From Burkholderiales bacterium (GTDB lineage Bacteria; Pseudomonadota; Gammaproteobacteria; Burkholderiales; Burkholderiaceae_C): a stretch of 21,764 nucleotides of DNA. Below the pieces are notes generated by a model, which saw only the letters and a program-made list of their open reading frames with translations, ran no database searches and was not told the origin of the DNA. The first letter of the stretch is position 1. Every line of letters starts with the position of its first letter. A program made the position numbers and the translations under genes. This document shows positions 15,575 through 21,764 of the stretch, one piece after another. The DNA is taken from the NCBI GenBank assembly GCA_028869035.1, contig JAGWTL010000010.1:1-21764 (forward strand), in the 5' to 3' direction.

Positions 15575-16507
15575 ATGGAACTCAGGCAGATACGCTATTT
15601 CGTGCGGGTGGTGGAGCTCGGCAGCATGAGCCGGGCCGCGTCGGAGCTGGGCGTGGTGCAGTCGGCCCTGAGCCAGCAGATCAGCCGGCTGGAGGGGGAG
15701 CTTTCCACCCGTCTGCTGCAGCGTTCCCCCAAGGGCGTGGTGCCCACCGAAGCCGGACTGGCCTTTTTCCGCGAGGCCCAGCTGACCTTGCGCCATGCCG
15801 AGCAGGCCGCGCGCGCGGCCCAGCAGGCGCGGCTTTCGGGTTCGGTCAGCGTGGGCCTGGCACCCACCACGGCCGCCGTGCTGGGCATGCCCCTGCTGCT
15901 GGCCATGCGCGAGCGTTACCCCGATGTGCGCCTGCACCTGGTGGAAAGTCTCTCGGGCCACATCTCCACCATGCTCAATGCGCGCCAGCTGGACCTGGCC
16001 GTGCTGTTCAGCACCGACCCGGGACGGCGCTGGAGCGTGATGCCGCTGCTGGAGGAGCGGCTGTATTACATCCGCGCGCGCCGGGGCCTGGGCGCCAAGG
16101 TGCCGGCGCGTGTGCGCGTGGCCCAGCTCAAGGACGAGCCGCTCATCATGCCCACCGGCGGGCACGGCCTGCGCAGCGCGCTGGACCAGCTGTTTGCGCG
16201 CACGCGCTACAAACCCAGAATCGTGGCCGAGATCGATTCGCTCCCCCTGCTGATGGACGCGGTGGACGCCGGTCTGGGCGGCACCCTGCAACCCTGGTCG
16301 GCCGTGGGGCGCTACAGCGATGCGACCGGGCGTTTTGCCCTGTCGGAACTGGCCGAATCGCAGGCCCGCCGCCCCAATGCCCTGTGCAGCCTGTCGGACG
16401 ACGAGCTTTCCCCGGCCGGCCTGGCCGCGCGGGTGGTGCTGGCCGATTGCGCGCGGGAGCTGGTGCGTTCGGGGCGCTGGGTCGGCGCCAGCCTGCTGGC
16501 GCCCTGA
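15575..16507 (+). CDS. LysR-type regulator of the tcu/ThDP operon
   Basis: A 310-residue LTTR. The DNA-binding domain covers about residues 1-60 (MELRQIRYFVRVVELGSMS, then VQSALSQQISRLE as recognition helix). The effector domain starts near residue 90 (GSVSVGLAPTTAAVLG). The general look is that of the Nac/TsaR branch; TcuR of Salmonella, which controls tcuABC, is also an LTTR. It is co-directional with the SDR-tcuA-tcuB run and 116 bp upstream of it, with an LTTR-type dyad in the gap, so control of that run is the natural reading. Its start lies 51 bp from the divergent mnmA start. Confidence 0.9.
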   Translation: MELRQIRYFVRVVELGSMSRAASELGVVQSALSQQISRLEGELSTRLLQRSPKGVVPTEAGLAFFREAQLTLRHAEQAARAAQQARLSGSVSVGLAPTTAAVLGMPLLLAMRERYPDVRLHLVESLSGHISTMLNARQLDLAVLFSTDPGRRWSVMPLLEERLYYIRARRGLGAKVPARVRVAQLKDEPLIMPTGGHGLRSALDQLFARTRYKPRIVAEIDSLPLLMDAVDAGLGGTLQPWSAVGRYSDATGRFALSELAESQARRPNALCSLSDDELSPAGLAARVVLADCARELVRSGRWVGASLLAP

Positions 16508-16522
16508 GGCGTCGGTCGGGGC

Positions 16523-16547
16523 GGGGCATCACGATTTGTGATGCCCC
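16523..16547. promoter_or_regulatory. LTTR operator: 10-bp-arm inverted repeat with T-N11-A core
   Basis: GGGGCATCAC and its exact complement flank GATTT. Inside lies ATCAC-N5-GTGAT, which contains T-N11-A, the LysR-type box. It is centred at 16535, about 62 bp upstream of the predicted start of transcription, the usual site of LTTR activators. It could also act as a hairpin at the end of the regulator gene, but no T-run follows. Confidence 0.65.
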
Positions 16548-16584
16548 CGTGCCACTCTGCCGCTGGTGCGGCTTGCTGCGCGGG

Positions 16585-16590
16585 TATAAA
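16585..16590 (+). promoter_or_regulatory. -10 box (TATAAA) of the SDR-tcuAB operon
   Basis: TATAAA gives a predicted transcription start near 16597, 27 nt before the SDR start codon. No -35 box is found 16-18 bp upstream, as expected of an activator-dependent promoter, in agreement with the dyad at 16523-16547. Confidence 0.5.
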
Positions 16591-16623
16591 GTGCTTTCCC
16601 TCAGTTTCGTAGACCGCACCATC

Positions 16624-17379
16624 ATGGATTTGCAACTCAAGAACAAGACTGCACTCGTCACCGGCGCCAGCGTGGGCATCGGCCGTGCCATTGCCAAAAC
16701 CCTGGCCGCCGAAGGCGTGCGCCTGGCCATCACGGCACGGCGTGTGGACAAGCTGCGTGAAGTCGCCGCCGAGATCGTGGCCGGCGGCGGCCATGCACCG
16801 GTGCTGATCGAGCAGGACATGTACGCGGCCGACGCCGCGCAGAACCTGGCCCAGGCCGCCGTCAAGGGCCTGGGGCACGTGGACATCCTGATCAACAACG
16901 CCGGCGGTTCGCGCAGCTTCAAGGACCTGCACGTGAGCGAAGAGCAGTGGCAGGAGGCCATCACGCTGAACTTCCACCGCCCGCGCCAGCTCGGTGACGC
17001 GCTGATCGACCAGATGATCGCGCGCAAGTGGGGCCGCATCGTCTGCATCACGGGCAAGAGCGAGCCCGAGCACATCAACGGCGCCTTCTGCGCCAAGGCC
17101 GGCATTCACAGCTGGGCCAAGGGCCTCTCGCGCATGGTGGGCCAGCACGGCATCACGGTGAACTGCGTGCCGCCCGGCCGCATCATTTCCGAGCAGATCA
17201 TGCGCAACTACTCGCCCGAGTACCAGAAGTGGCAGTGCGAGAACGAGATCCCCGTAGGTCGCTATGGTGACCCCGAGGAGCTGGCCAATCTGGTGACCTT
17301 CCTGGCCTCGACGCGCGCGAGCTACATCACCGGCGCGGTGATCCCGGTGGACGGTGGCCTGCGCAAGTACCAGTTCTGA
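16624..17379 (+). CDS. SDR-fold protein with altered catalytic residues
   Basis: A 251-residue protein with a clear short-chain dehydrogenase/reductase fold: cofactor motif TGASVGIG (13-20), NNAG (91-94) and the structural Asn N116. Basic residues after the second strand (ARR, 38-40) suggest NADP(H). The usual Ser-Tyr-Lys triad is not intact: K158 is present, but the Tyr position four residues earlier is A154 (next to F155) and the Ser position is C141. It may use other residues, act on an unusual substrate, or be a non-catalytic partner. It is the first gene of the run that continues with tcuA. No strong ribosome-binding site is seen; the start follows from the family. Confidence 0.85.
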   Translation: MDLQLKNKTALVTGASVGIGRAIAKTLAAEGVRLAITARRVDKLREVAAEIVAGGGHAPVLIEQDMYAADAAQNLAQAAVKGLGHVDILINNAGGSRSFKDLHVSEEQWQEAITLNFHRPRQLGDALIDQMIARKWGRIVCITGKSEPEHINGAFCAKAGIHSWAKGLSRMVGQHGITVNCVPPGRIISEQIMRNYSPEYQKWQCENEIPVGRYGDPEELANLVTFLASTRASYITGAVIPVDGGLRKYQF

Positions 17380-17380
17380 A

Positions 17381-17410
17381 GCAGCCGGGGCCGCGCGCGG
17401 CCCCGGCTGC
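17381..17410. repeat. 30-bp perfect palindrome directly after the SDR stop codon
   Basis: Fifteen bases (17381-17395, beginning GCAGCCGGGG) are followed without a spacer by their exact complement. The palindrome starts 2 bp after the stop codon. As RNA it gives a very stable GC hairpin but has no T-run, so it looks like a message-stabilising or processing hairpin more than a terminator. Confidence 0.7.
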
Positions 17411-17420
17411 GGTCGACACG

Positions 17421-17441
17421 CCCGCGGCCGGCTGCCGTGGG
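17421..17441 (+). repeat. Second hairpin in the SDR-tcuA gap
   Basis: CCCGCGGC (17421-17428) pairs with GCCGTGGG (17434-17441) with one G-U pair and a 5-nt loop. It lies 40 bp before the tcuA start codon. Confidence 0.45.
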
Positions 17442-17480
17442 CTCACCCAAAGGTTCCCGTGTGGGAATGGAGCTGACAAC

Positions 17481-18899
17481 ATGAGTCCGGATGTCCTGGT
17501 CATCGGCGGCGGCAACGCGGCCCTGTGCGCCGCCCTGATGGCCCGCGAGGCCGGGGCCAGCGTGATGCTGCTGGAGTCCGCGCCGAAAGAGTGGCGCGGC
17601 GGCAATTCCATCCACACGCGCAATCTGCGCTGCATGCACGATGCGCCGCAGGACGTGCTGCAGGAGGCCTACCCCGAAGAGGAGTTCTGGCAGGACCTGC
17701 TCAAGGTCACGGGCGGCCTCACCGACGAGCACCTGGCCCGTCTGACCATCCGCGCCTCCTCCAGCTGCCGGCCCTGGATGGTCAAGCACGGCGTGCGTTT
17801 CCAGCCCTCCCTGTCGGGCACCCTGAGCCTGTCGCGCACCAACGCCTTTTTCATGGGCGGCGGCAAGGCCCTGGTCAACGCCTACTACCGCAGCGCGGAG
17901 AAGCTGGGCGTGGTGATCCGCTACAACGCTGCCGTGGATCGCCTGGACATCCAGGACGGAAAGTTCAAGGCGGCTTATATCGGCCATGAGCGCATCGAGG
18001 CCAGGGCCTGCGTGCTGGCCGCCGGGGGTTTCGAATCCAACCGCGCCTGGCTGCGCGAGGCCTGGGGCCAGAACGCCGACGGCGAATGGCCGGCCGACAA
18101 CTTCCTGATCCGCGGCACGCGCTACAACCAGGGCGTGCTCATCAAGGACATGATGGGGCACGGCGCCGACATGATCGGCGACCCCTCGCAGTCGCACTGC
18201 GTGGCGATCGACGCGCGCGCGCCGGAATACGACGGCGGCATCTGCACGCGGCTGGACTGCGTGTCGCTCGGGGTGGTGGTCAACAAGCACGCCCGGCGTT
18301 TCTACGACGAGGGCGAGGACTTCTGGCCCAAGCGTTACGCCATCTGGGGCCGCTTGGTGGCGCAGCAGCCGGGGCAGATCGGCTACTCCATCATCGACAG
18401 CAAGGCCGTGGGCCGTTTCATGCCACCGGTGTTCCCGGGCATCCAGGCCGACAGCCTGCCCGAACTCGCGCGCAAGCTGGGCCTGGACGAGGCCGCTTTC
18501 ATGCAGACGATGAATGCCTACAACGCGGCCTGCCGTGTCGGCAGCTTCGACCACACGGCGCTGGACGATTGCCACACCGAAGGCCTGACGCCTGCCAAGA
18601 CCCACTGGGCCCTGCCGCTGGACACCGGGCCCTACTACGGCTACGCCCTGCGCCCGGGCATCACCTTCACCTACCTGGGGCTCAAGGTCAACGACCAGGC
18701 CGCCGTGCATTTCGGCGGCCAGCCCAGCGACAACCTCTATGTGGCCGGCGAGATGATGGCCGGCAATGTGCTGGGCAAGGGCTACACCGCGGGTGTGGGC
18801 ATGTCCATCGGCACGGCCTTCGGCCGCATTGCCGGCACCTCGGCGGCACAGGCTGCCCTGAACATCAAGGATACGGAGAAGCAACGTGTTGCAGCTTGA
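17481..18899 (+). CDS. tcuA: FAD-dependent dehydrogenase, TcuA-like (tricarballylate dehydrogenase family)
   Basis: A 472-residue flavoprotein of the fumarate reductase/succinate dehydrogenase flavoprotein family. The FAD-binding start is VLVIGGGNAALCAALMAREA, and the C-terminal FAD segment is NLYVAGEMMAGNVLGKGYTAG. The SGTLSLSRTNAFFMGGGKALVNAYY segment and RWG-like arginine-rich middle match TcuA, which oxidises tricarballylate to cis-aconitate and passes electrons to TcuB. The true substrate here may differ, since the following genes encode a decarboxylase and an aldehyde dehydrogenase. GGAG precedes the ATG. It overlaps tcuB by 14 bp. Confidence 0.82.
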   Translation: MSPDVLVIGGGNAALCAALMAREAGASVMLLESAPKEWRGGNSIHTRNLRCMHDAPQDVLQEAYPEEEFWQDLLKVTGGLTDEHLARLTIRASSSCRPWMVKHGVRFQPSLSGTLSLSRTNAFFMGGGKALVNAYYRSAEKLGVVIRYNAAVDRLDIQDGKFKAAYIGHERIEARACVLAAGGFESNRAWLREAWGQNADGEWPADNFLIRGTRYNQGVLIKDMMGHGADMIGDPSQSHCVAIDARAPEYDGGICTRLDCVSLGVVVNKHARRFYDEGEDFWPKRYAIWGRLVAQQPGQIGYSIIDSKAVGRFMPPVFPGIQADSLPELARKLGLDEAAFMQTMNAYNAACRVGSFDHTALDDCHTEGLTPAKTHWALPLDTGPYYGYALRPGITFTYLGLKVNDQAAVHFGGQPSDNLYVAGEMMAGNVLGKGYTAGVGMSIGTAFGRIAGTSAAQAALNIKDTEKQRVAA

Positions 18900-20106
18900 G
18901 ACTTTGACCCGCGAAGCGCGGGCCCTGGCCAACGGTGAGGTCGTGCCCGGCAGCCCGGAAGCCGAGGTGGCGCGCCAGCTGCAGATCTGCAATGCCTGCC
19001 GCTACTGCGAGGGTTTCTGCGCCGTCTTCCCGGCCATGACACGCCGCCTGTCTTTCAACGCGGCGGACGTGCACTACCTGGCCAACCTCTGCCACAACTG
19101 CGGCGCCTGCCTGCACGCCTGCCAGTACGCGCCGCCGCACGAGTTCGCGGTCAACGTGCCGCAGGCCATGGCCAAGGTGCGCCTGCAGACCTACACGGAC
19201 TTTGCCTGGCCGAGCGCGCTGGGCAAGCTCTACCAGCGCAACGGCCTCACGCTTTCCCTGGCCACGGCGGGGGCTCTGGCCTTTTTCATGATGCTGACCC
19301 TGTGGCTCAAGGACACGCTGTGGCGCGTGCCGGCCTCCGCGGACTTCTACGGCATCTTCCCGCACAAGCTGCTTGTGAGCCTGTTCGCGCCGGTGTTCCT
19401 CTACGCCGTGCTGGCCCTGGGCCTGGGCTTGCGGCGCTTCTGGATATCCGTTCGCCCTGAGCTTGTCGAAGGGCTGGCGCGGACTTCGACAAGCTCAGTC
19501 CGAACGGGGCAGGACGTATCGAGCATCAAACGCGCTGCGGCGTTGGAAGCCACGCACGACGTGCTGCGCCTCAAGTACCTGGACGGCGGCCACGGCGAGG
19601 GCTGCCACAACGAGGACGACGCCTGGACCCAAAAGCGCAGTGCCTTCCACCACGCCACCTTCTACGGCTTCATGCTGTGTTTTGCCGCCACCAGCGTGGC
19701 CACGCTCTACCACTATCTCTTGGGCTGGGTCGCGCCCTACGACCTGCCCAGCCTGCCCAAGATCCTGGGCGCCGTCGGCGGCCTGAGCCTGTGCCTGGGC
19801 ACGGCCGGTCTGTACTGGTTGAACCTGCGGCGTCACCCGCAGCATGGCGACGCCGCGCAAAAGCCCATGGACCGCGGTTTCATCGCCCTGCTGTTTTTCA
19901 CCTCGCTCACGGGCCTGGGCCTGTGGGCGGCGCGCGGCACGGCCGTCATGCCGGCCACCCTGGCCCTGCACCTGGGTTTCGTGATGGCCCTGTTCCTCAC
20001 GCTGCCCTACGGCAAGTTCGCGCACGGCTTCTTCCGCAGCGCAGCCCTGCTCAAGTGGGCGATCGAGAAGCGCCTGCCGAGCAAGCTCAAGGTGGGCGAC
20101 GAGTGA
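18886..20106 (+). CDS. tcuB: TcuB-like 4Fe-4S and membrane electron-transfer protein
   Basis: A 406-residue protein that should reoxidise the TcuA flavin and pass electrons to the quinone pool. Two 4Fe-4S cluster motifs are intact: C35-C38-C41-C45 (CNACRYCEGFC) and C69-C72-C75-C79 (CHNCGACLHAC). Several membrane helices follow, with the first two at about 122-142 and 163-184. Residues 188-207 are the translation of a palindromic dispersed repeat (see separate entry), just after the second helix, so in a soluble loop. The start is GTG at 18886, supported by GGAG 7 nt upstream and by overlap with tcuA. Confidence 0.85.
   Translation: MLQLETLTREARALANGEVVPGSPEAEVARQLQICNACRYCEGFCAVFPAMTRRLSFNAADVHYLANLCHNCGACLHACQYAPPHEFAVNVPQAMAKVRLQTYTDFAWPSALGKLYQRNGLTLSLATAGALAFFMMLTLWLKDTLWRVPASADFYGIFPHKLLVSLFAPVFLYAVLALGLGLRRFWISVRPELVEGLARTSTSSVRTGQDVSSIKRAAALEATHDVLRLKYLDGGHGEGCHNEDDAWTQKRSAFHHATFYGFMLCFAATSVATLYHYLLGWVAPYDLPSLPKILGAVGGLSLCLGTAGLYWLNLRRHPQHGDAAQKPMDRGFIALLFFTSLTGLGLWAARGTAVMPATLALHLGFVMALFLTLPYGKFAHGFFRSAALLKWAIEKRLPSKLKVGDE
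19449..19506. repeat. Palindromic dispersed repeat inside the tcuB coding sequence
   Basis: Two 23-bp arms match at 21 positions around a 12-nt centre. Each arm carries CTGAGCTTGTCGAAG or its complement, the core of a repeat common between genes in many Burkholderiales and other Proteobacteria. Here it is open in the tcuB frame and reads SVRPELVEGLARTSTSSVRT, a peptide signature often seen where this repeat is translated. The family identity is from memory; the palindrome and its reading frame are seen directly. Confidence 0.85.
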
Positions 20107-20127
20107 GAACCTGGTGCGAGAAATTTG

Positions 20128-20153
20128 CGATGCATCGCCTGTGCGGTGCATCG
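20128..20153 (+). repeat. Hairpin in the gap between tcuB and the ThDP alpha gene
   Basis: CGATGCATCGC and GCGGTGCATCG pair over 11 positions (one G-U) around a CTGT loop. It lies 21 bp after the tcuB stop and 33 bp before the next start codon. No T-run follows, so it is not a classic terminator. Confidence 0.55.
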
Positions 20154-20186
20154 GCTTCAATCTGACATCAACAGGAAAGAATTGCC

Positions 20187-20726
20187 ATGGTGAAAGAAAC
20201 AACCGGCCCCGCCGGCGAAACCTGGGACGAGACGCTGGTCCGTGTCTTCAAGGCCAACGAGATCAGGCTCATCACCTATGTGCCCGACAAGGTGCTGGCC
20301 CCATTGATCAAGCGCCTGCACGCCGATCCGTATTTCACCGTGGTCTGCCCGGCGCGCGAGGAAGAGGCCGTGGGCATCGTGACCGGCGCCTATATGGGCG
20401 GCCTGCGCGGCATCGTGCTGATGCAGACCAGCGGCTTCGCCACCCTGCCCAATGCCCTGGCCTCGCTGACCGTGCCCTACCAGATTCCCCTGCTGATGCT
20501 GATCTCGGAGCGCGGCACCCTGGGTGACTTCCAGCTGGGCCAGGTCATCGTCTGCCGTACCATGCGCCCCATCCTGAACTCGCTCAACATCGAGAACTAC
20601 GCCATCGAGCGCCAGGACGATGTCGAGTTCATCGCCGACCGTATGATCAAACAGGCCTACGCCACCCAGGCGGCGGCTGCCATGATCCTGTCGCCGCTGC
20701 TGACCGCGCGCGTGAAGAAGAACTGA
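20187..20726 (+). CDS. ThDP-dependent decarboxylase, alpha (PYR) subunit, ComD/Ppd-like
   Basis: A 179-residue protein forming the pyrimidine-binding half of a ThDP enzyme. CPAREEEAVGIVTGAYMGG holds the cofactor-activating Glu (E58 by alignment with the NEG motif of sulfopyruvate decarboxylase ComD and phosphonopyruvate decarboxylase), followed by the LMQTSGFATLPNALASL segment typical of both. It must pair with the next gene's product to act. Such enzymes remove CO2 from a 2-oxo acid bearing a second negative group. AGGAAAG precedes the ATG at 20187; the beta subunit gene follows after 9 bp. Confidence 0.85.
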   Translation: MVKETTGPAGETWDETLVRVFKANEIRLITYVPDKVLAPLIKRLHADPYFTVVCPAREEEAVGIVTGAYMGGLRGIVLMQTSGFATLPNALASLTVPYQIPLLMLISERGTLGDFQLGQVIVCRTMRPILNSLNIENYAIERQDDVEFIADRMIKQAYATQAAAAMILSPLLTARVKKN

Positions 20727-20735
20727 GAGGAATAC

Positions 20736-21383
20736 ATGCAAGCTCAACTCCTCAACCCCGTGGGCCGCGAAACGGCCAAGGTCATGAACCGCTCCGACCT
20801 GACACGTCGTCTGGTCGCCAAACTGAAGCACGAAGAGGCCGTGGTCGGCGGCATAGGCCACACCCACTTCGACCTCTGGGCCGCCGGCCAGCGCCCGCAG
20901 AACTTCTACATGCTGGGCACCATGGGCCTGGCTGCGCCCATCGCCGTGGGCGTGGCCCTGGCCCAGCCGCAGCGCAAGGTGTTTGCGCTGGAGGGGGACG
21001 GTTCCCTGCTGATGCAGCTCGGCGCCCTGGGCGCCATCGCCAACCTCAAGCTCAAGAATCTGGTGCTCATCGTCTGGGACAACGGCGCCTACCAGATCAC
21101 CGGCGGCCAGCCCACGTTGACGGCCACCAATGTGGACCTGGTTGCGATCGGCAAGGGTTCGGGTCTGGTGCAGAGCGTCTGGGCTCGGGACGAGGCCCAC
21201 TTCGAGGCCCTGGTCGAGGCTGCGCTCACGAGCGACGGCCCCCTCTTCATCTGCGCGCGCACCGACAACGCGCCGCCGGCCGGCGTGACCGAGCGCGATG
21301 CGGCCAAGATCCGCAACAAGTTCATGGAAGGCCTGAAGGTCAACACCCGCGGCAACCAGCAGACCTACGCCGGGGCCGCATGA
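20736..21383 (+). CDS. ThDP-dependent decarboxylase, beta (PP) subunit, ComE/Ppd-like
   Basis: A 215-residue protein forming the diphosphate-binding half. The ThDP/Mg motif starts at GDGSLLMQ (87-94) and ends at WDNGAYQ (114-120), followed by ITGGQPT, a string shared by sulfopyruvate decarboxylase beta (ComE) and phosphonopyruvate decarboxylase. GTMGLAAPIAVGVALA (61-76) is the helix that packs on the cofactor. Together the two chains have 394 residues, near the size of single-chain phosphonopyruvate decarboxylases, so this is a split form. GAGG lies just before the ATG. It overlaps the aldehyde dehydrogenase gene by ATGA. Confidence 0.86.
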   Translation: MQAQLLNPVGRETAKVMNRSDLTRRLVAKLKHEEAVVGGIGHTHFDLWAAGQRPQNFYMLGTMGLAAPIAVGVALAQPQRKVFALEGDGSLLMQLGALGAIANLKLKNLVLIVWDNGAYQITGGQPTLTATNVDLVAIGKGSGLVQSVWARDEAHFEALVEAALTSDGPLFICARTDNAPPAGVTERDAAKIRNKFMEGLKVNTRGNQQTYAGAA

Positions 21384-21764
21384 TGAAACAGCTGCTGATC
21401 GGCGGGCAGTGGGTGGCCGGTGTGTCCAGCCAAACCCTGCACGACAAGTACGACGGCCAGGTCTACGGCGAAATGGCCGTGGCCTCCCCCGAGCAGGTCA
21501 CGGCCGCCGTGGCCGGCGCCGTGGTCGGTCAGCAGCAGTCCACACTCACGCCCTACCAGCGCTACAAGATCCTGCTGGCCGCGGCGCGCATCGTCGAATC
21601 GCGCATGGAGCCGCTGATAGCCCTCATGCGTCACGAGGCCGGTTTCACGCGTGCCGACGGCGACAACGAGGTGCGGCGCTGCGTGCAGACCTTCGAGCTG
21701 TGCGCCGAGGAGGCCAAGCGCCTGAACGGCGAGATGGTGCCCATGCAGGCGGCCGAGGGCGTGA
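21380..21764 (+). CDS. Aldehyde dehydrogenase, N-terminal part, cut by the window edge
   Basis: The 128 codons present read as the start of an NAD(P)-dependent ALDH: KQLLIGGQWVAG, then KYDGQVYGEMAVASPEQVTAAVAGA, and the helical LTPYQRYKILLAAARIVESR segment. The nucleotide and catalytic motifs lie outside the window. Two ATGs in tandem (21380 and 21383) overlap the stop of the ThDP beta gene, so translation is coupled. It would oxidise the aldehyde released by the decarboxylase. The branch (for example phosphonoacetaldehyde, sulfoacetaldehyde or succinate semialdehyde type) cannot be told from this part. Confidence 0.85.
   Translation, partial: MMKQLLIGGQWVAGVSSQTLHDKYDGQVYGEMAVASPEQVTAAVAGAVVGQQQSTLTPYQRYKILLAAARIVESRMEPLIALMRHEAGFTRADGDNEVRRCVQTFELCAEEAKRLNGEMVPMQAAEGV

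Noticed and set aside
16523..16547. Dyad taken as an intrinsic terminator of the LTTR gene
   Set aside because: No T-run follows, and its position and T-N11-A core fit an LTTR operator better, though a dual role is not excluded.
15526..16620. Plus-strand frame running through the LTTR gene and joining the SDR frame
   Set aside because: The part before 16624 is out of frame with the LTTR and is Gly/Arg/Ala-rich noise; the SDR begins at 16624.
17322..18992. 556-codon minus-strand frame opposite tcuA
   Set aside because: Antisense shadow of tcuA with no domain.

Overview
The window looks like chromosomal DNA from a high-GC betaproteobacterium, most likely Burkholderiales/Comamonadaceae. This rests on GC-rich third codon positions, the family make-up (methylmalonate-semialdehyde dehydrogenase, MCE/Mla-type transporter with a STAS-fused permease, TRAP binding protein with a Tat signal, TcuA/TcuB) and a dispersed GC-rich repeat after the first complete gene that resembles repeats I associate with that family. 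The genus cannot be fixed by eye. No tRNA, rRNA, CRISPR array or intact insertion sequence was seen.

Region 1 (1-2661): the first residues of a minus-strand FAD oxidoreductase, then mmsA on the same strand with a LysR-type regulator (LTTR) diverging from it. The shared 91-bp gap holds a perfect inverted repeat that is a plausible operator. Region 2 (about 2700-5434) is an accessory patch of lower GC: a ParE/RelE-type toxin-antitoxin pair, a 341-bp stretch with a possible REP-like remnant, a membrane-anchored protein of unknown function, a small HAD-fold phosphatase and a doubtful proline-rich ORF.

Region 3 (5435-7833): a DASS/SLC13 anion transporter with a perfect FNR box about 41 bp upstream of its predicted transcription start, and a crotonase-family protein lacking one of the two usual hydratase glutamates. 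Region 4 (7954-11412): a four-gene operon for an MCE-type lipid transporter (STAS-permease, ATPase, MCE protein, auxiliary lipoprotein) with stop/start overlaps. Region 5 (11534-15523): an orphan TRAP substrate-binding protein behind a strong sigma-54 promoter candidate, a gamma-glutamyltransferase-family enzyme, and convergent mnmA (tRNA 2-thiouridylase).

Region 6 (15575 to the end) is the most interesting part. An LTTR gene is followed by a co-directional run: SDR-fold protein, tcuA-like flavoprotein, tcuB-like Fe-S/membrane protein, a split ThDP-dependent decarboxylase of the sulfopyruvate/phosphonopyruvate type (two genes), and an aldehyde dehydrogenase cut by the window edge. A 10-bp-arm inverted repeat with a T-N11-A core lies about 62 bp upstream of the predicted start of transcription, where an LTTR activator would bind. 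The enzymes suggest an oxidise-decarboxylate-oxidise route for a multiply charged acid, which differs from plain tricarballylate use because that pathway needs no 2-oxoacid decarboxylase. Further oddities are a dispersed palindromic repeat read in frame inside tcuB, an SDR lacking the catalytic Tyr and Ser, and strong hairpins in two intercistronic gaps.
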